A DNA stretch of 64,000 bases from Neoalteromonas arenosi (GTDB taxonomy: Bacteria > Pseudomonadota > Gammaproteobacteria > Enterobacterales > Alteromonadaceae): the NCBI RefSeq assembly GCF_030362855.1, contig NZ_JAUCBP010000006.1, positions 1-64,000 of the forward strand, written 5' to 3'. A program made the position numbers and the translations under genes. A model generated the notes under the pieces. That model was not told the DNA's origin, did not search any database, and saw only the letters and a program-made list of their open reading frames with translations. The stretch's first letter is position 1, and every line of letters starts with the position of its first letter. Below, one piece after another: positions 26,400-35,782 of the stretch.

Positions 26400-26772
26400 A
26401 TCGTCACCTTTGCTGTTGTGTTCATGTTTTATTCTTCACACAACCTCAGGAAAAAAACGAGTAAAGAACAGCGATAACTTGTTCTAGATCATATTTCTCG
26501 ATTCAGTCGAATCAATGACAAAGTCGATAGACGTGACCGCCCACCTTCCCAGTGAGCTCTCATATAAATAGATACCACGATTACTGCCTAATCATTATTT
26601 ATCTCAACATCAGACACTATAGAGGTGTTGCCAGAGCCACACGTAATCTGACATAAAAATTCGCTTATCCAGGGTTCAACCTTTACTTTTGAACAAGTGT
26701 CGGGTAAATGTCGGCGTGGTTTCGTAACCGACATTGTTACTATCCTGTAAAACATCTGAACTAAGGTTGATT
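26400..26772. other. Divergent intergenic region between the TonB2 operon and an XRE gene
   Basis: No gene is seen in this 373-base interval. It must hold the TonB2-operon promoter on the minus strand. The XRE-proximal end holds an operator-like repeat set listed separately. Confidence 0.55.
26698..26735 (+). promoter_or_regulatory. Operator-like TGTCGG repeats upstream of an XRE regulator
   Basis: TGTCGG occurs at 26698-26703 and again at 26709-26714, 11 bases apart, and its reverse complement CCGACA at 26728-26733. The second copy and the inverted one form the longer pair AATGTCGG and CCGACATT. The ATG of the regulator is at 26773. One helical turn between copies suits a dimeric regulator, so autoregulation is a reasonable guess. 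Confidence 0.5.
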
Positions 26773-27240
26773 ATGCAAACATTTACTTTGAAACCCTTGC
26801 GAATTAGTCGTCATTTATCGCAAGAGCAGTTAGCTCAAATGTCAGGCTTAAATGTGAGGACTATTCAAAGGATCGAAAGCGGCCACAATGCAAGTGTCGA
26901 ATCGATCAAATGTATTGCCGCAGCCTTAGACGTTGAAATTGAAACTCTCATTCAGGACAAGGTTATGATTGATAAAAATTCACAAAACTGGCGCACGTTG
27001 CCATTATTTTTAAAAATTTGGTTTATATTTAACTTCTTGCAAATGCGGCCTACCAGAGACTCAGCCAAACGCATAGAAATTATTGCTCACCTATTTGGCT
27101 TCCTATTTTGTAGCGCAGGTTTTTACAGCGAGCCAGCGCTAGCTGGAGGCATAATTCTTTTAGGTAGTGCGTACTTTTTTCACTTTCTTAAGTGGCAAGG
27201 CGATAAGTACGGAATTTGGTATGAACGCTCAACCGACTAG
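26773..27240 (+). CDS. XRE-family regulator with C-terminal membrane helices
   Basis: Residues about 5-62 form a helix-turn-helix of the XRE family (LRISRHLSQEQLAQMSGLN, VRTIQRIESGHNASVESI). The C-terminal part has two hydrophobic segments (IIAHLFGFLFCSAGFY and LAGGIILLGSAYFFHF), so the protein may be a membrane-tethered DNA-binding regulator of about 155 residues. The ATG at 26773 is preferred, with AAGG just upstream. No obvious target gene is adjacent; the upstream TGTCGG repeats are the best candidate operator. Confidence 0.8.
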   Translation: MQTFTLKPLRISRHLSQEQLAQMSGLNVRTIQRIESGHNASVESIKCIAAALDVEIETLIQDKVMIDKNSQNWRTLPLFLKIWFIFNFLQMRPTRDSAKRIEIIAHLFGFLFCSAGFYSEPALAGGIILLGSAYFFHFLKWQGDKYGIWYERSTD

Positions 27241-27310
27241 CCCACAATGCATTCTTGAGCAGCTCTAGCGTTTTGTTTGGAGTGAAGGCTGGTAGTAGAT
27301 GCAATGCAAA

Positions 27311-27336
27311 TAAAAATGCCAGACTCAAAGTCTGGC
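27311..27336 (-). terminator. Rho-independent terminator
   Basis: GCCAGACT and AGTCTGGC (27318-27336) form a perfect eight-base stem, followed in the minus-strand direction by a T-run. It lies 24 bases beyond the stop of the PEP-CTERM-like gene. Confidence 0.85.
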
Positions 27337-27360
27337 ACACTTACTAAACATGATAGAAGT

Positions 27361-28035
27361 CTAGTGCATCTTGCGGCGGCGCTGCCTGCTCCACATTAGC
27401 AAAATAGATAATGCTAAGAGAGGAGCGATTGCTGGCTCAGACACATTTGCAGCACTATAATCCACCAAGAAACCATTCCCGGCTCTCATTAAATTACCAA
27501 CGCCATCAATTGCTGCGTTAGCGCCGCTACCTGGATAATTTGCCGCCGAAATAGAAAAACTCAAAGCATTGCCAATATTGACGTTATCTGCCCCGACCGA
27601 CCATGTGAAACTCCACAATTCCCAACCACCAAGGGCAGGCGTAACTGAAGTCGCTTGAATAGCGTCAGCTACAGACATACCAGCAAAAAACAAATTAAAT
27701 GACTGAAACGCGAAAGGTACGTTATTGTAATTACCCGCAGCGAAGTAAATAGTGTACAGACCCTGTTGCAGAGTGTGGGCCCCCTGTGAAACATCTGAGT
27801 TTCTGACACCATTATTGTTCGAATGAGTGATCCAATTCCCTTCTTTAATTTCACCGAAAAATGGTTCGGCAGACCCCGGATAGCTATACCAACCACCATC
27901 AGATATCCAACCGTTAAGACCTGAGCCGGGGCCCTCAGCTTCAACCGCTAGGTCGACAATTAATCCTGCTGATGCAAGTGAAGGCACTGCTAATAAAACA
28001 CTGATTGCGATAAATCGCTTAATACTTCTTATCAT
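27361..28035 (-). CDS. PEP-CTERM-like exported protein (variant SEP motif)
   Basis: This 224-residue exported protein has a signal peptide (FIAISVLLAVPSLASA) and a Gly/Asn-rich beta-type body. Its C-terminal tail is built like a PEP-CTERM sorting signal: VSEPAIAPLLALSIL, then a hydrophobic helix and RQRRRK. The first Pro of the usual PEP is Ser here. Such proteins are processed by exosortase and often accompany exopolysaccharide; no exosortase gene is in the window. A sigma-54-like promoter lies upstream and a terminator downstream, so it is transcribed alone. Confidence 0.75.
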   Translation of the reverse strand: MIRSIKRFIAISVLLAVPSLASAGLIVDLAVEAEGPGSGLNGWISDGGWYSYPGSAEPFFGEIKEGNWITHSNNNGVRNSDVSQGAHTLQQGLYTIYFAAGNYNNVPFAFQSFNLFFAGMSVADAIQATSVTPALGGWELWSFTWSVGADNVNIGNALSFSISAANYPGSGANAAIDGVGNLMRAGNGFLVDYSAANVSEPAIAPLLALSILLMWSRQRRRKMH

Positions 28036-28348
28036 ACGTTACTTCTTAAACTTCTCTGATTGTTAGTGAAAAATGCTCTCCAACAGTTTATGCAAAATTG
28101 ACACCACGGCCACACACCATTGATTTATATCGAATTAATAAGAGTCGAATACGAAAAGTATCGTTTATGTAAAAAAAATGGACACTATATGCCAATCACG
28201 CGCAACGGGATTATGAAAAGTATTAATGGCACATACTTTAAAAATTATTGACCAATAGTTTGATTTACCACAACTGTTCAACCTGTGAATAAGGCAATAC
28301 TCTCAGTATTCAAAGAAGAAATAATTTCCCCAAAATGATAGGAGCCGT
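28036..28348. other. Divergent intergenic region, PEP-CTERM-like gene / HMG-CoA reductase
   Basis: This 313-base AT-rich interval contains no gene. It carries the sigma-54-like promoter at 28091-28106. The HMG-CoA reductase ribosome site TAGGAG lies at its right end. A short palindrome, ATACGAAAAGTAT, is at about 28149. Confidence 0.55.
28091..28106 (-). promoter_or_regulatory. Sigma-54-like promoter for the PEP-CTERM-like gene
   Basis: On the minus strand this reads TGGTGTCAATTTTGCA. It has the invariant GG and GC with exactly ten bases between, close to the consensus TGGCAC-N5-TTGC. It lies 56 bases before the ATG. PEP-CTERM genes in several proteobacteria are reported to be under RpoN and PrsK/PrsR control, which fits. 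Confidence 0.5.
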
Positions 28349-29896
28349 ATGTTTATTCCCAGTTCAATATTGCGCAAGCTGTATACCAAAGGATCTCTCC
28401 GAAAAATCAATAATCGGGTATTTTTCGAATTTAAAAACAGACTTAAAGTCGCAAGCTTAGAGAAAGTGCTAAACATCAATTTCAATGGGCAAAGTTTAGC
28501 GCTGGGTGAAATTTCAATTAAACACAAGCTCGAAGAATTGTTGGTTGAATTTAATGCGAATAAACAAGCAACCACGCTCCCTTTAGGAGGCTCAATAGTA
28601 TTCTCCATACCTATGGATCTTGTGTCTTTCGAGGAACAGAACAAAATTCAAGTAACGCTGCAATTGGCCCCCTTCGGTGAAGTGAGTATCGATTTTTCTG
28701 ATGTCTTACGTGACCAGCACGATCACATTTCGGGTATTCCGCGTGATGGTTATAACAATTTGAGTGAAAGTATTATTCAACGTCGTCAGGAATTTGTTCG
28801 CGAGCAATGTCAAACTCAAGCGCCAGTGCTGTTTGGTTATCGCGGTGATACCGCGCCGTTTGAGGGTAATATTGAAAACTTTATAGGCACGGCTCAGGTC
28901 CCAGTAGGTTTGGCAGGCCCTCTGCTTGTTAAAGGTGCCCACGCAGATGGTGAGTTCTATGTACCACTAGCGACAACTGAAGGAACCCTGGTTGCAAGCT
29001 ATAGTCGCGGAATGAAGCTAATCAATGGCTGTGGTGGTGTAAAGGTGACAGTGATGGATTCTGCTATGCAGCGTGCTCCCGTGTTCGTATTCAACGATGC
29101 AGCAGAAGCGAAGACATTCTTGGAATGGCTTATGGCGCCAGAGCAACAAGCGATGATTAAAAACCACGCAGAAAACACTGATCCCTTTGTTAAGTTCAAA
29201 CATATCGACCCCTATACTGCAAACAAATTTGTCTTTGTTCGTTTTAATTTTGCAACTGGTGATGCCGCAGGACAAAACATGGTCGGTCAAGCCACTTACG
29301 CTGCGTGCAACTGGATCATTTCTGCCTACCCCAAAATAGAAAATTTTTATCTAGAGTCAAATATGGCAACCGATAAAAAGGCTTCACAAATTAATACGAT
29401 GCATACACGTGGTAAGCGTGTCACAGCAGAAGTAACGCTCAAGAAATCAGTGTTGCAGGAAGTCATGCACGTTGACCCAGAGCAAATCGATTACCACGCC
29501 CGTGTGGCATCTATTGGTTCGTTTTTAGCGGGCGTCAACAATAATGGCTTACATGCCGCGAACGGAATTGCTGCGTTGTTTATCGCTACTGGTCAGGACG
29601 CAGCAAATGTTGCCGAATCTTCGACCGGAATTCTTTATTCCGAGATCACCCCTGACGGAGATTTGTACCTATCCCTAACCCTGCCATCCTTGATCGTTGC
29701 TACCTATGGCGGTGGCACGGGCTTGCCCACACAACAAGAGTGCTTGAAAATGATGGGCTGCACTGGCGAAAATAGTGCAATGAAATTCGCTGAAATAGTG
29801 GCTGGCACAGCGTTAGCCGGAGAGATTTCTCTGGCCTCTGCTATTTCGTCGTTAGACTGGGTATCGTCTCACGAACAATACGGGCGAAATCGGTAA
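28349..29896 (+). CDS. hmgA: Hydroxymethylglutaryl-CoA reductase, class I-like
   Basis: The enzyme interconverts HMG-CoA and mevalonate with NADPH. Residues from about 125 form the catalytic domain: ENFIGTAQVPVGLAGPL, TTEGTLVAS (catalytic Glu), SNMATDKKAS (Lys), GDAAGQNM (nucleotide site; usual DAMGMN), ATGQDAANVAESS (Asp), GGGTGLPTQQ, and SSHEQYGRN at the end (His). These are class I features. An N-terminal domain of about 115 residues, of no type I recognise, precedes it. No other mevalonate-pathway gene is in the window. TAGGAG precedes the ATG at six bases. The gene ends at a strong palindrome facing the DUF2789 gene. Confidence 0.88.
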   Translation: MFIPSSILRKLYTKGSLRKINNRVFFEFKNRLKVASLEKVLNINFNGQSLALGEISIKHKLEELLVEFNANKQATTLPLGGSIVFSIPMDLVSFEEQNKIQVTLQLAPFGEVSIDFSDVLRDQHDHISGIPRDGYNNLSESIIQRRQEFVREQCQTQAPVLFGYRGDTAPFEGNIENFIGTAQVPVGLAGPLLVKGAHADGEFYVPLATTEGTLVASYSRGMKLINGCGGVKVTVMDSAMQRAPVFVFNDAAEAKTFLEWLMAPEQQAMIKNHAENTDPFVKFKHIDPYTANKFVFVRFNFATGDAAGQNMVGQATYAACNWIISAYPKIENFYLESNMATDKKASQINTMHTRGKRVTAEVTLKKSVLQEVMHVDPEQIDYHARVASIGSFLAGVNNNGLHAANGIAALFIATGQDAANVAESSTGILYSEITPDGDLYLSLTLPSLIVATYGGGTGLPTQQECLKMMGCTGENSAMKFAEIVAGTALAGEISLASAISSLDWVSSHEQYGRNR

Positions 29897-29939
29897 TCGC
29901 CTTTCTTCATTAATACTGATGAAGGTGGACTGGATTATC

Positions 29940-29971
29940 CACTGAATCGTTTGGCAGCAAACGATTCAGTG
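29940..29971. terminator. Perfect 14-bp hairpin between convergent genes
   Basis: CACTGAATCGTTTG and CAAACGATTCAGTG form a perfect stem with loop GCAG. It includes the stop codon of the DUF2789 gene on the minus strand. It probably serves both directions, although the T-runs are short. Confidence 0.6.
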
Positions 29972-30196
29972 CAATCTTGCATTGAGCTCATCAATTACTT
30001 CAGCCCAGGCGGCATCTTCAATAATCGACTCTTTTAAAAAGGCTACTTGAGCGGCGTTCCAGTATGGGGCTCGATGCAAGTAAGTGGTTTCGTTTAAGCC
30101 TTTGTGCTTTTCGATAAAGGCATCAATCGCTGCTTCGGAATTGTCTAAGCCTAGTTGGGTAAACAAGTCGGCCATTGTGGGCTGATGAGTAAACAT
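29966..30196 (-). CDS. DUF2789 family protein
   Basis: This small acidic protein of 76 residues has the DUF2789 pattern: THQPTMADLFTQLGLDNSEAAI followed by LNETTYLHRAPYWNAAQVAFLKESI. It is predicted all-helical and cytosolic; the function is unknown. GAGG lies six bases before the ATG. Its stop codon is inside the hairpin shared with the HMG-CoA reductase gene. Confidence 0.88.
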   Translation of the reverse strand: MFTHQPTMADLFTQLGLDNSEAAIDAFIEKHKGLNETTYLHRAPYWNAAQVAFLKESIIEDAAWAEVIDELNARLH

Positions 30197-30351
30197 GGAA
30201 CGCCTCGATTTTGGATAATAACTCTTATTTCAACGTACGTAGGGCCAATAAGATCAAAGTGGTAACCGGTGTTCTATATTGAAATCAAGATTGAGCATCT
30301 ATACTCTGCCACCGCAACTTTACTTCAGCAAAATCTGCTCTTGCTCGTCAG

Positions 30352-31707
30352 TTACAACTCAACTTTGTTCTTTCCACCGCGTTTAGCTGCGTATAATTTT
30401 TCATCTGCAATATCGATTGTACGCTGATAGTCTGGGTGACCATCGTGAATGGCCACTCCAATGCTAGTTGTAACGGAAATTTGTCGACTAGCACCGTCGA
30501 CAAATGCATGGCTGGCGATAGTTTCTCTTATATGCTCTGCTCTGTTGCGCACTTGCAATTCACTAATATTGGTTAGCACAATTAAAATCTCTTCGCCGCC
30601 ATAGCGGATATTAAAATCAGTCGCACGAGTACATTGCTGTATCAGTGCGGCGACATCTCGAAGTACCATGTCACCAGCAGAGTGTCCGTATGAATCATTT
30701 ATGCCTTTAAAATTGTCCAAATCAATGAGTAATACCGCGAACTTTTGCGCTTGCTTTATGCTTATCTCTACCTCTCGCTTCAAAATACCATCAAGATATC
30801 TGCGACTTAATAAGTTTGTCAGCGGGTCTTTACTTTGATTTTCACGGGTATTCTTTTCAATGATTTGAGATAGCAGCCATGAAATTTCATTTACTGTTGA
30901 GTTAAACACACGCAGGAAATCTATGAAATCGGCGTCATCACATCCAGAAGTTAACATTTTATAGTTTTGACAAATAGTGTTTAACTCAACCAATAAATTT
31001 TGAATTTTGCTAAACTCATCACAGTCGGAAAAATAAAATACCGCTTTGTGATTAAACCAAAGACCGAAATTAGTTTGGCTGATATTAGATATTTCGATAT
31101 ACGAATCTTTGCTTCCGGATAAAATATGAGAAAGGATGTCTCGAGACCAGACGAGTAAATCACTTCTAACTCTTTCACATTCAACATTTAAATCGGCTGA
31201 CGCCATTTTAAGACGAAGTAACTGTGAGTTTCTTTCATTAGAGATTGTGACCTCCAAATAACTCTCGTTAATTGTCGACAACGCCGTATCTAACAAATTA
31301 TTGATGTATATGATTGCACCGGGAACTTTTTCCTGCTCTTTTGTATGCTCTAGAAAAACGCGAAAACAAAAATCCTTAACTACCTGCATGCCATAGTCGA
31401 CCAGTCGCATGGGTATACCTATTCGAGCATGTATCTGACCAATTTTTTTATGTCCCTGCTCTAACTTTTCACTGTCAAAGTCTGTAACGACACAAAACAG
31501 CGTAGCGGCCCACCGGGCAAAGGAAACCGACAAGTTCCGCTCCACCAGCGCATGCTTGAGATAAACTTCAGATTCTTTAGATTCTAGCATCGCATCATAA
31601 AACTCTGATGCAATGTCTTCCGAAAAACGGTGCATTACAGACGAAACAAGATCGATTGTTTCTGGTTTAGTGTTGCTGAAGAGCTGTTGAAAAGACCGAC
31701 GAGCCAT
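30352..31707 (-). CDS. Globin-coupled diguanylate cyclase (DosC-like)
   Basis: Residues about 1-150 form a globin-coupled sensor. GHKKIGQIHARIGI places the proximal haem ligand at His93. A middle helical domain of about 150 residues follows. The C-terminal GGDEF domain has GGEEI at about 370-374, an active form, and the inhibitory I-site RATD five residues before it. By analogy with DosC it would sense oxygen and make cyclic di-GMP. The ATG at 31707 has GAGG five bases upstream, so I prefer it to the upstream start at 31785. No partner phosphodiesterase gene is adjacent. Confidence 0.85.
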   Translation of the reverse strand: MARRSFQQLFSNTKPETIDLVSSVMHRFSEDIASEFYDAMLESKESEVYLKHALVERNLSVSFARWAATLFCVVTDFDSEKLEQGHKKIGQIHARIGIPMRLVDYGMQVVKDFCFRVFLEHTKEQEKVPGAIIYINNLLDTALSTINESYLEVTISNERNSQLLRLKMASADLNVECERVRSDLLVWSRDILSHILSGSKDSYIEISNISQTNFGLWFNHKAVFYFSDCDEFSKIQNLLVELNTICQNYKMLTSGCDDADFIDFLRVFNSTVNEISWLLSQIIEKNTRENQSKDPLTNLLSRRYLDGILKREVEISIKQAQKFAVLLIDLDNFKGINDSYGHSAGDMVLRDVAALIQQCTRATDFNIRYGGEEILIVLTNISELQVRNRAEHIRETIASHAFVDGASRQISVTTSIGVAIHDGHPDYQRTIDIADEKLYAAKRGGKNKVEL

Positions 31708-31967
31708 GGATACCTCACTCGGTAAGAACTTGATTGCGTCATTCACGCTAGCAAAAAGTAGAGCCTCTAACAAGCACTGTGTCAAACAATCGATTCACAG
31801 GCGCTGAATCTTCGCATGCATCTCACTCTTTCACGCTTGCTACAAGCGTCAGAACAAATTGACTTCTAATGCGGTTAATCTCATCTGAGTGGTTAGCTAA
31901 CGTGAGAGAAACAAGAGATGTTTAATCTATAATTTAACATTGCGGCCCGACAAGAGCCGCAATTTGG

Positions 31968-32444
31968 TTAGATATATTCCACTTCGATGATTTCGAATTC
32001 AACTGTCCCAGCGGGTGTTTGGATGTTAACTACGTCATCGATCATCTTACCAATCAAACCACGCGCAATCGGTGAGTTGACAGAGATACGATTCGCTTTG
32101 ATATCGGCTTCATCATCCCCCACTATCCGGTAAGTCGTCTCTTCGTCGTTTTGTACGTTTAAAATTGTAACGGTCGTACCAAAAATAACCTTGCCAGTAT
32201 TTTGCATTTTGGTGACATCAATAATTTGTGCGTTTGACAGCTTACCTTCAATATCCTGAATACGTCCTTCACAAAAACTCTGCTGCTCGCGCGCCGCGTG
32301 ATATTCGGCATTTTCTTTTAAGTCGCCGTGTTCGCGTGCCTCAGCAATCGCTTCAATGATTTGTGGGCGACGGACAGATTTTAAGTGGTGCAGTTCTTCG
32401 CGAAGCTTTTCTGCGCCTTCAGCTGTCATAGGGTATTGACTCAT
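31968..32444 (-). CDS. greA: Transcription elongation factor GreA
   Basis: GreA rescues backtracked RNA polymerase. The 158-residue protein has the N-terminal coiled coil ([22 protein letters not shown] and [21 protein letters not shown], with the acidic tip) and a C-terminal FKBP-like domain ([14 protein letters not shown]). It follows carB on the same strand but a terminator separates them, so greA probably has its own promoter as well. Confidence 0.97.
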   Translation of the reverse strand: MSQYPMTAEGAEKLREELHHLKSVRRPQIIEAIAEAREHGDLKENAEYHAAREQQSFCEGRIQDIEGKLSNAQIIDVTKMQNTGKVIFGTTVTILNVQNDEETTYRIVGDDEADIKANRISVNSPIARGLIGKMIDDVVNIQTPAGTVEFEIIEVEYI

Positions 32445-32470
32445 AACGTCTCTCTCTAGTAATCAACACA

Positions 32471-32498
32471 AAAAAGTGCGCTTAAAAAAGCGCACTTT
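32471..32498 (-). terminator. Terminator between carB and greA
   Basis: AAAGTGCGCTT and AAGCGCACTTT (32473-32498) form an 11-base stem with an AAAA loop, followed on the minus strand by further T residues. It lies 42 bases after the carB stop. Confidence 0.85.
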
Positions 32499-32539
32499 GA
32501 ATAGTCAGATAGGATAGCGTCAATTGACGCTGTTGTCAC

Positions 32540-35500
32540 TTAGTCAGCGCGATGTTTTACGCGTTCGTGTAACTCTTGTACAGAGGCAACCTTAGAGCGG
32601 TCATCAAAGTCCTTGGCTCGTATAGTCGCAAAACCTGCATTTAATGTTGTGGTATACGTCGTTTTGCTGGCCAGCGCCTCGCGACGAATGTACACAGAGT
32701 CATTAATAGCCTGACGCCCTTCTGTCGTATTAATAACATAGGTATAGGTTTTATTCTTAATCGCATCAACAATGTTCGGACGACCTTCTGATAGTTTGTT
32801 GACCACAGTAGACATAATACCCGCGTCATAAAGCGTCGTCGCTGTACCGCGAGTTGCCTCAATCTCGAAGCCTTTAGCCTTTAACTCACGCGCTAACTCG
32901 ATAACTTTTTGCTTATCGTGCTCGCGCACTGAAATCAATGCTTTACCTTCTTGCGGTACCGGCGAGCCGGCTCCCAAGTTGGCCTTCGCGTAGGCTTCTT
33001 CAAACGTATCACCAACGCCCATAACTTCACCGGTAGAGCGCATTTCTGGGCCGAGCAGCGGGTCTACACCGCGGAACTTAGCAAACGGTAATACCACCTC
33101 TTTTACTGAGAAGAATGGCGGGATGACCTCTTCGGTAAAGCCCTGCTCCACCAATGATTGCCCAGCCATGGCACGAGCCGCAATTTTCGCCAAAGCCACA
33201 CCAGTAGCTTTCGATACAAACGGTACCGTACGTGCGGCGCGCGGGTTTACTTCAATGAGGTATACTTCACCGTCTTTAACGGCGAATTGGGTATTCATTA
33301 AACCTACAACGTTTAGCTCCAGTGCCATCGCTTTAACTTGCTCACGCATAACGTCTTGGATGTCCTTCGGCAACGAGTACGGCGGTAGTGAGCACGCTGA
33401 ATCACCCGAGTGAACCCCGGCTTGCTCAATGTGCTCCATAATGCCGCCAATCACGACCGTTTGACCGTCTGACACCGCATCGATATCGACTTCAATCGCA
33501 TCATCTAAGAAGCGATCAAGCAATACTGGTGAGTCGTTTGATACTTTAACGGCTTCATTTAAGTAGCGTTTCAAGTCTTTCATGTCGTACACGATTTCCA
33601 TCGCGCGTCCACCCAATACGTAGGACGGGCGAACAACCAATGGGAAACCAATATCTTCTGCGCGTGCAAGCGCCTCTTCCATATTGCTCACGGTAGCATT
33701 TGCAGGTTGCTTTAAGCCCAGCTTGTTGACCATTTGCTGGAAGCGTTCACGGTCTTCTGCACGATCTATAGCATCGGGGCTGGTACCAATGATCGGTACA
33801 CCGTTCTCTTCAAGTGCACGTGCCAGTTTCAGTGGTGTTTGACCGCCATATTGGACGATAACCCCTTTAGGCTGCTCAACACGCACTATTTCAAGTACAT
33901 CTTCAAGCGTTACCGGTTCAAAGTACAAGCGGTCAGACGTGTCGTAGTCGGTTGAAACCGTTTCTGGGTTACAGTTAACCATAATGGTCTCATAACCATC
34001 ATCGCGCATAGAGAGTGCAGCATGAACACAGCAATAGTCAAATTCGATCCCTTGACCGATACGGTTAGGTCCGCCACCGAGCACCATGATCTTATCGCGA
34101 TCCGTGGCTTGCGCTTCGCACTCCTCGTCATACGTCGAATACATGTATGCCGTGCTAGTTGAGAACTCCGCCGCACAGGTATCTACACGCTTATAAACGG
34201 GCAGAACCTCAAACTTCACACGAATATCGCGGATATCGCTTTCAGCGACATTGGTCAGTTCAGCGAGGCGCGAATCAGAGAAACCTTTACGCTTTAGCTT
34301 ACGCATAAGATCCGCGTCAATTTCAGCAATACCTAAACGCGCAACCAACGCCTCTAGTTGGATTAACTCTTCTAATTGGACGAGATACCAACGGTCGATG
34401 TTGGTTAATTCGAACACTTCGTCGATGGTCATACCCATTCTAAAGGCATCACCAATGTACCAAATTCGCTCAGCACCGGGCTCGCGTAGCTCATAAATCA
34501 ACTTAGTGCGAGCATCTGGATCTTCAAGGTCAAGAATTGGCGATAAGCCGTTTGCACCAACCTCTAAACCGCGTAAAGCTTTTTGCAATGACTCTTGCTG
34601 GTTACGGCCGATCGCCATTACCTCACCCACAGACTTCATCTGCGTGGTCAAACGGTCATTCGCACCGGCAAATTTTTCAAAATTAAAACGTGGAATTTTA
34701 GTAACCACGTAATCGATTGCTGGCTCAAATGACGCTGGCGTGGCACCACCAGTAATATCATTAGCAAGTTCATCGAGAGTGAAACCAACCGCCAATTTCG
34801 CAGCGACTTTAGCAATCGGGAACCCCGTAGCTTTTGACGCCAAGGCCGATGAACGCGAAACCCGCGGGTTCATCTCAATGATCACCATACGCCCCGTATC
34901 AGGGCATATGCCGAACTGTACGTTTGAACCACCGGTTTCAACACCGATCTCACGCAGGACGGCCATCGCCGCATTACGCATAATTTGGAATTCTTTGTCT
35001 GTCAGCGTCTGTGCAGGTGCTACGGTAATTGAATCACCGGTATGCACGCCCATTGGGTCGAAGTTTTCAATCGTACAAACAATGATGCAGTTGTCGTTTT
35101 TATCCCGGACAACTTCCATCTCGTACTCTTTCCAACCGATCAATGATTCATCGATTAGCAGCTCGCTAGTTGGCGATAAATCTAGGCCGCGTGCACAAAT
35201 CTCATTGAACTCATCAATGTTGTAGGCGATACCGCCACCGGTGCCGCCCATAGTAAACGACGGGCGAATAATACACGGGAAACCAATCCGGCTGAGCACA
35301 TCATGAGCTTGCTCCATGCTGTGCGCAATTTCCGCTCGCGGGCATTCCAAGCCAATGGATTTCATCGCTTTGTCGAATTGCTCGCGGTCTTCGGCTTTAT
35401 CTATGGCTTCTGCCGATGCACCAATAAGTTCAATACCAAACTCTTCTAATACACCGTGTTTGTTCAAATCAAGCGCACAGTTCAATGCGGTTTGCCCACC

Positions 35501-35770
35501 CATGGTTGGCAGCACAGCGTCTGGACGCTCTTTTTCAATGATCTTGCGGACAACTTCCCAATGGATTGGCTCGATGTAAGTGGCATCAGCCATATCTGGA
35601 TCAGTCATAATAGTTGCAGGGTTAGAGTTAACCAGAATGACTCGGTAACCCTCTTCGCGCAGCGCTTTACACGCTTGAGCGCCAGAATAGTCAAACTCAC
35701 AGGCTTGGCCGATTACGATAGGGCCTGCGCCTAAAATCAGAATACTTTTTATGTCAGTACGTTTTGGCAT
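32540..35770 (-). CDS. carB: Carbamoyl-phosphate synthase large chain
   Basis: CarB makes carbamoyl phosphate from bicarbonate, ammonia (from CarA) and two ATP, for arginine and pyrimidine synthesis. The 1076 residues show both ATP-grasp halves: [21 protein letters not shown] at the start of the first, [21 protein letters not shown] at the start of the second, each followed by its [19 protein letters not shown] or [18 protein letters not shown] segment. An MGS-like allosteric domain ends the protein. It lies 12 bases after carA. Confidence 0.98.
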   Translation of the reverse strand: MPKRTDIKSILILGAGPIVIGQACEFDYSGAQACKALREEGYRVILVNSNPATIMTDPDMADATYIEPIHWEVVRKIIEKERPDAVLPTMGGQTALNCALDLNKHGVLEEFGIELIGASAEAIDKAEDREQFDKAMKSIGLECPRAEIAHSMEQAHDVLSRIGFPCIIRPSFTMGGTGGGIAYNIDEFNEICARGLDLSPTSELLIDESLIGWKEYEMEVVRDKNDNCIIVCTIENFDPMGVHTGDSITVAPAQTLTDKEFQIMRNAAMAVLREIGVETGGSNVQFGICPDTGRMVIIEMNPRVSRSSALASKATGFPIAKVAAKLAVGFTLDELANDITGGATPASFEPAIDYVVTKIPRFNFEKFAGANDRLTTQMKSVGEVMAIGRNQQESLQKALRGLEVGANGLSPILDLEDPDARTKLIYELREPGAERIWYIGDAFRMGMTIDEVFELTNIDRWYLVQLEELIQLEALVARLGIAEIDADLMRKLKRKGFSDSRLAELTNVAESDIRDIRVKFEVLPVYKRVDTCAAEFSTSTAYMYSTYDEECEAQATDRDKIMVLGGGPNRIGQGIEFDYCCVHAALSMRDDGYETIMVNCNPETVSTDYDTSDRLYFEPVTLEDVLEIVRVEQPKGVIVQYGGQTPLKLARALEENGVPIIGTSPDAIDRAEDRERFQQMVNKLGLKQPANATVSNMEEALARAEDIGFPLVVRPSYVLGGRAMEIVYDMKDLKRYLNEAVKVSNDSPVLLDRFLDDAIEVDIDAVSDGQTVVIGGIMEHIEQAGVHSGDSACSLPPYSLPKDIQDVMREQVKAMALELNVVGLMNTQFAVKDGEVYLIEVNPRAARTVPFVSKATGVALAKIAARAMAGQSLVEQGFTEEVIPPFFSVKEVVLPFAKFRGVDPLLGPEMRSTGEVMGVGDTFEEAYAKANLGAGSPVPQEGKALISVREHDKQKVIELARELKAKGFEIEATRGTATTLYDAGIMSTVVNKLSEGRPNIVDAIKNKTYTYVINTTEGRQAINDSVYIRREALASKTTYTTTLNAGFATIRAKDFDDRSKVASVQELHERVKHRAD

Positions 35771-35782
35771 GCTTTCAAGGTC

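Noticed and set aside
26400-26700. Fur box upstream of the TonB2-type operon
   Set aside because: Iron control was expected, but I found no stretch close enough to the Fur consensus to report.
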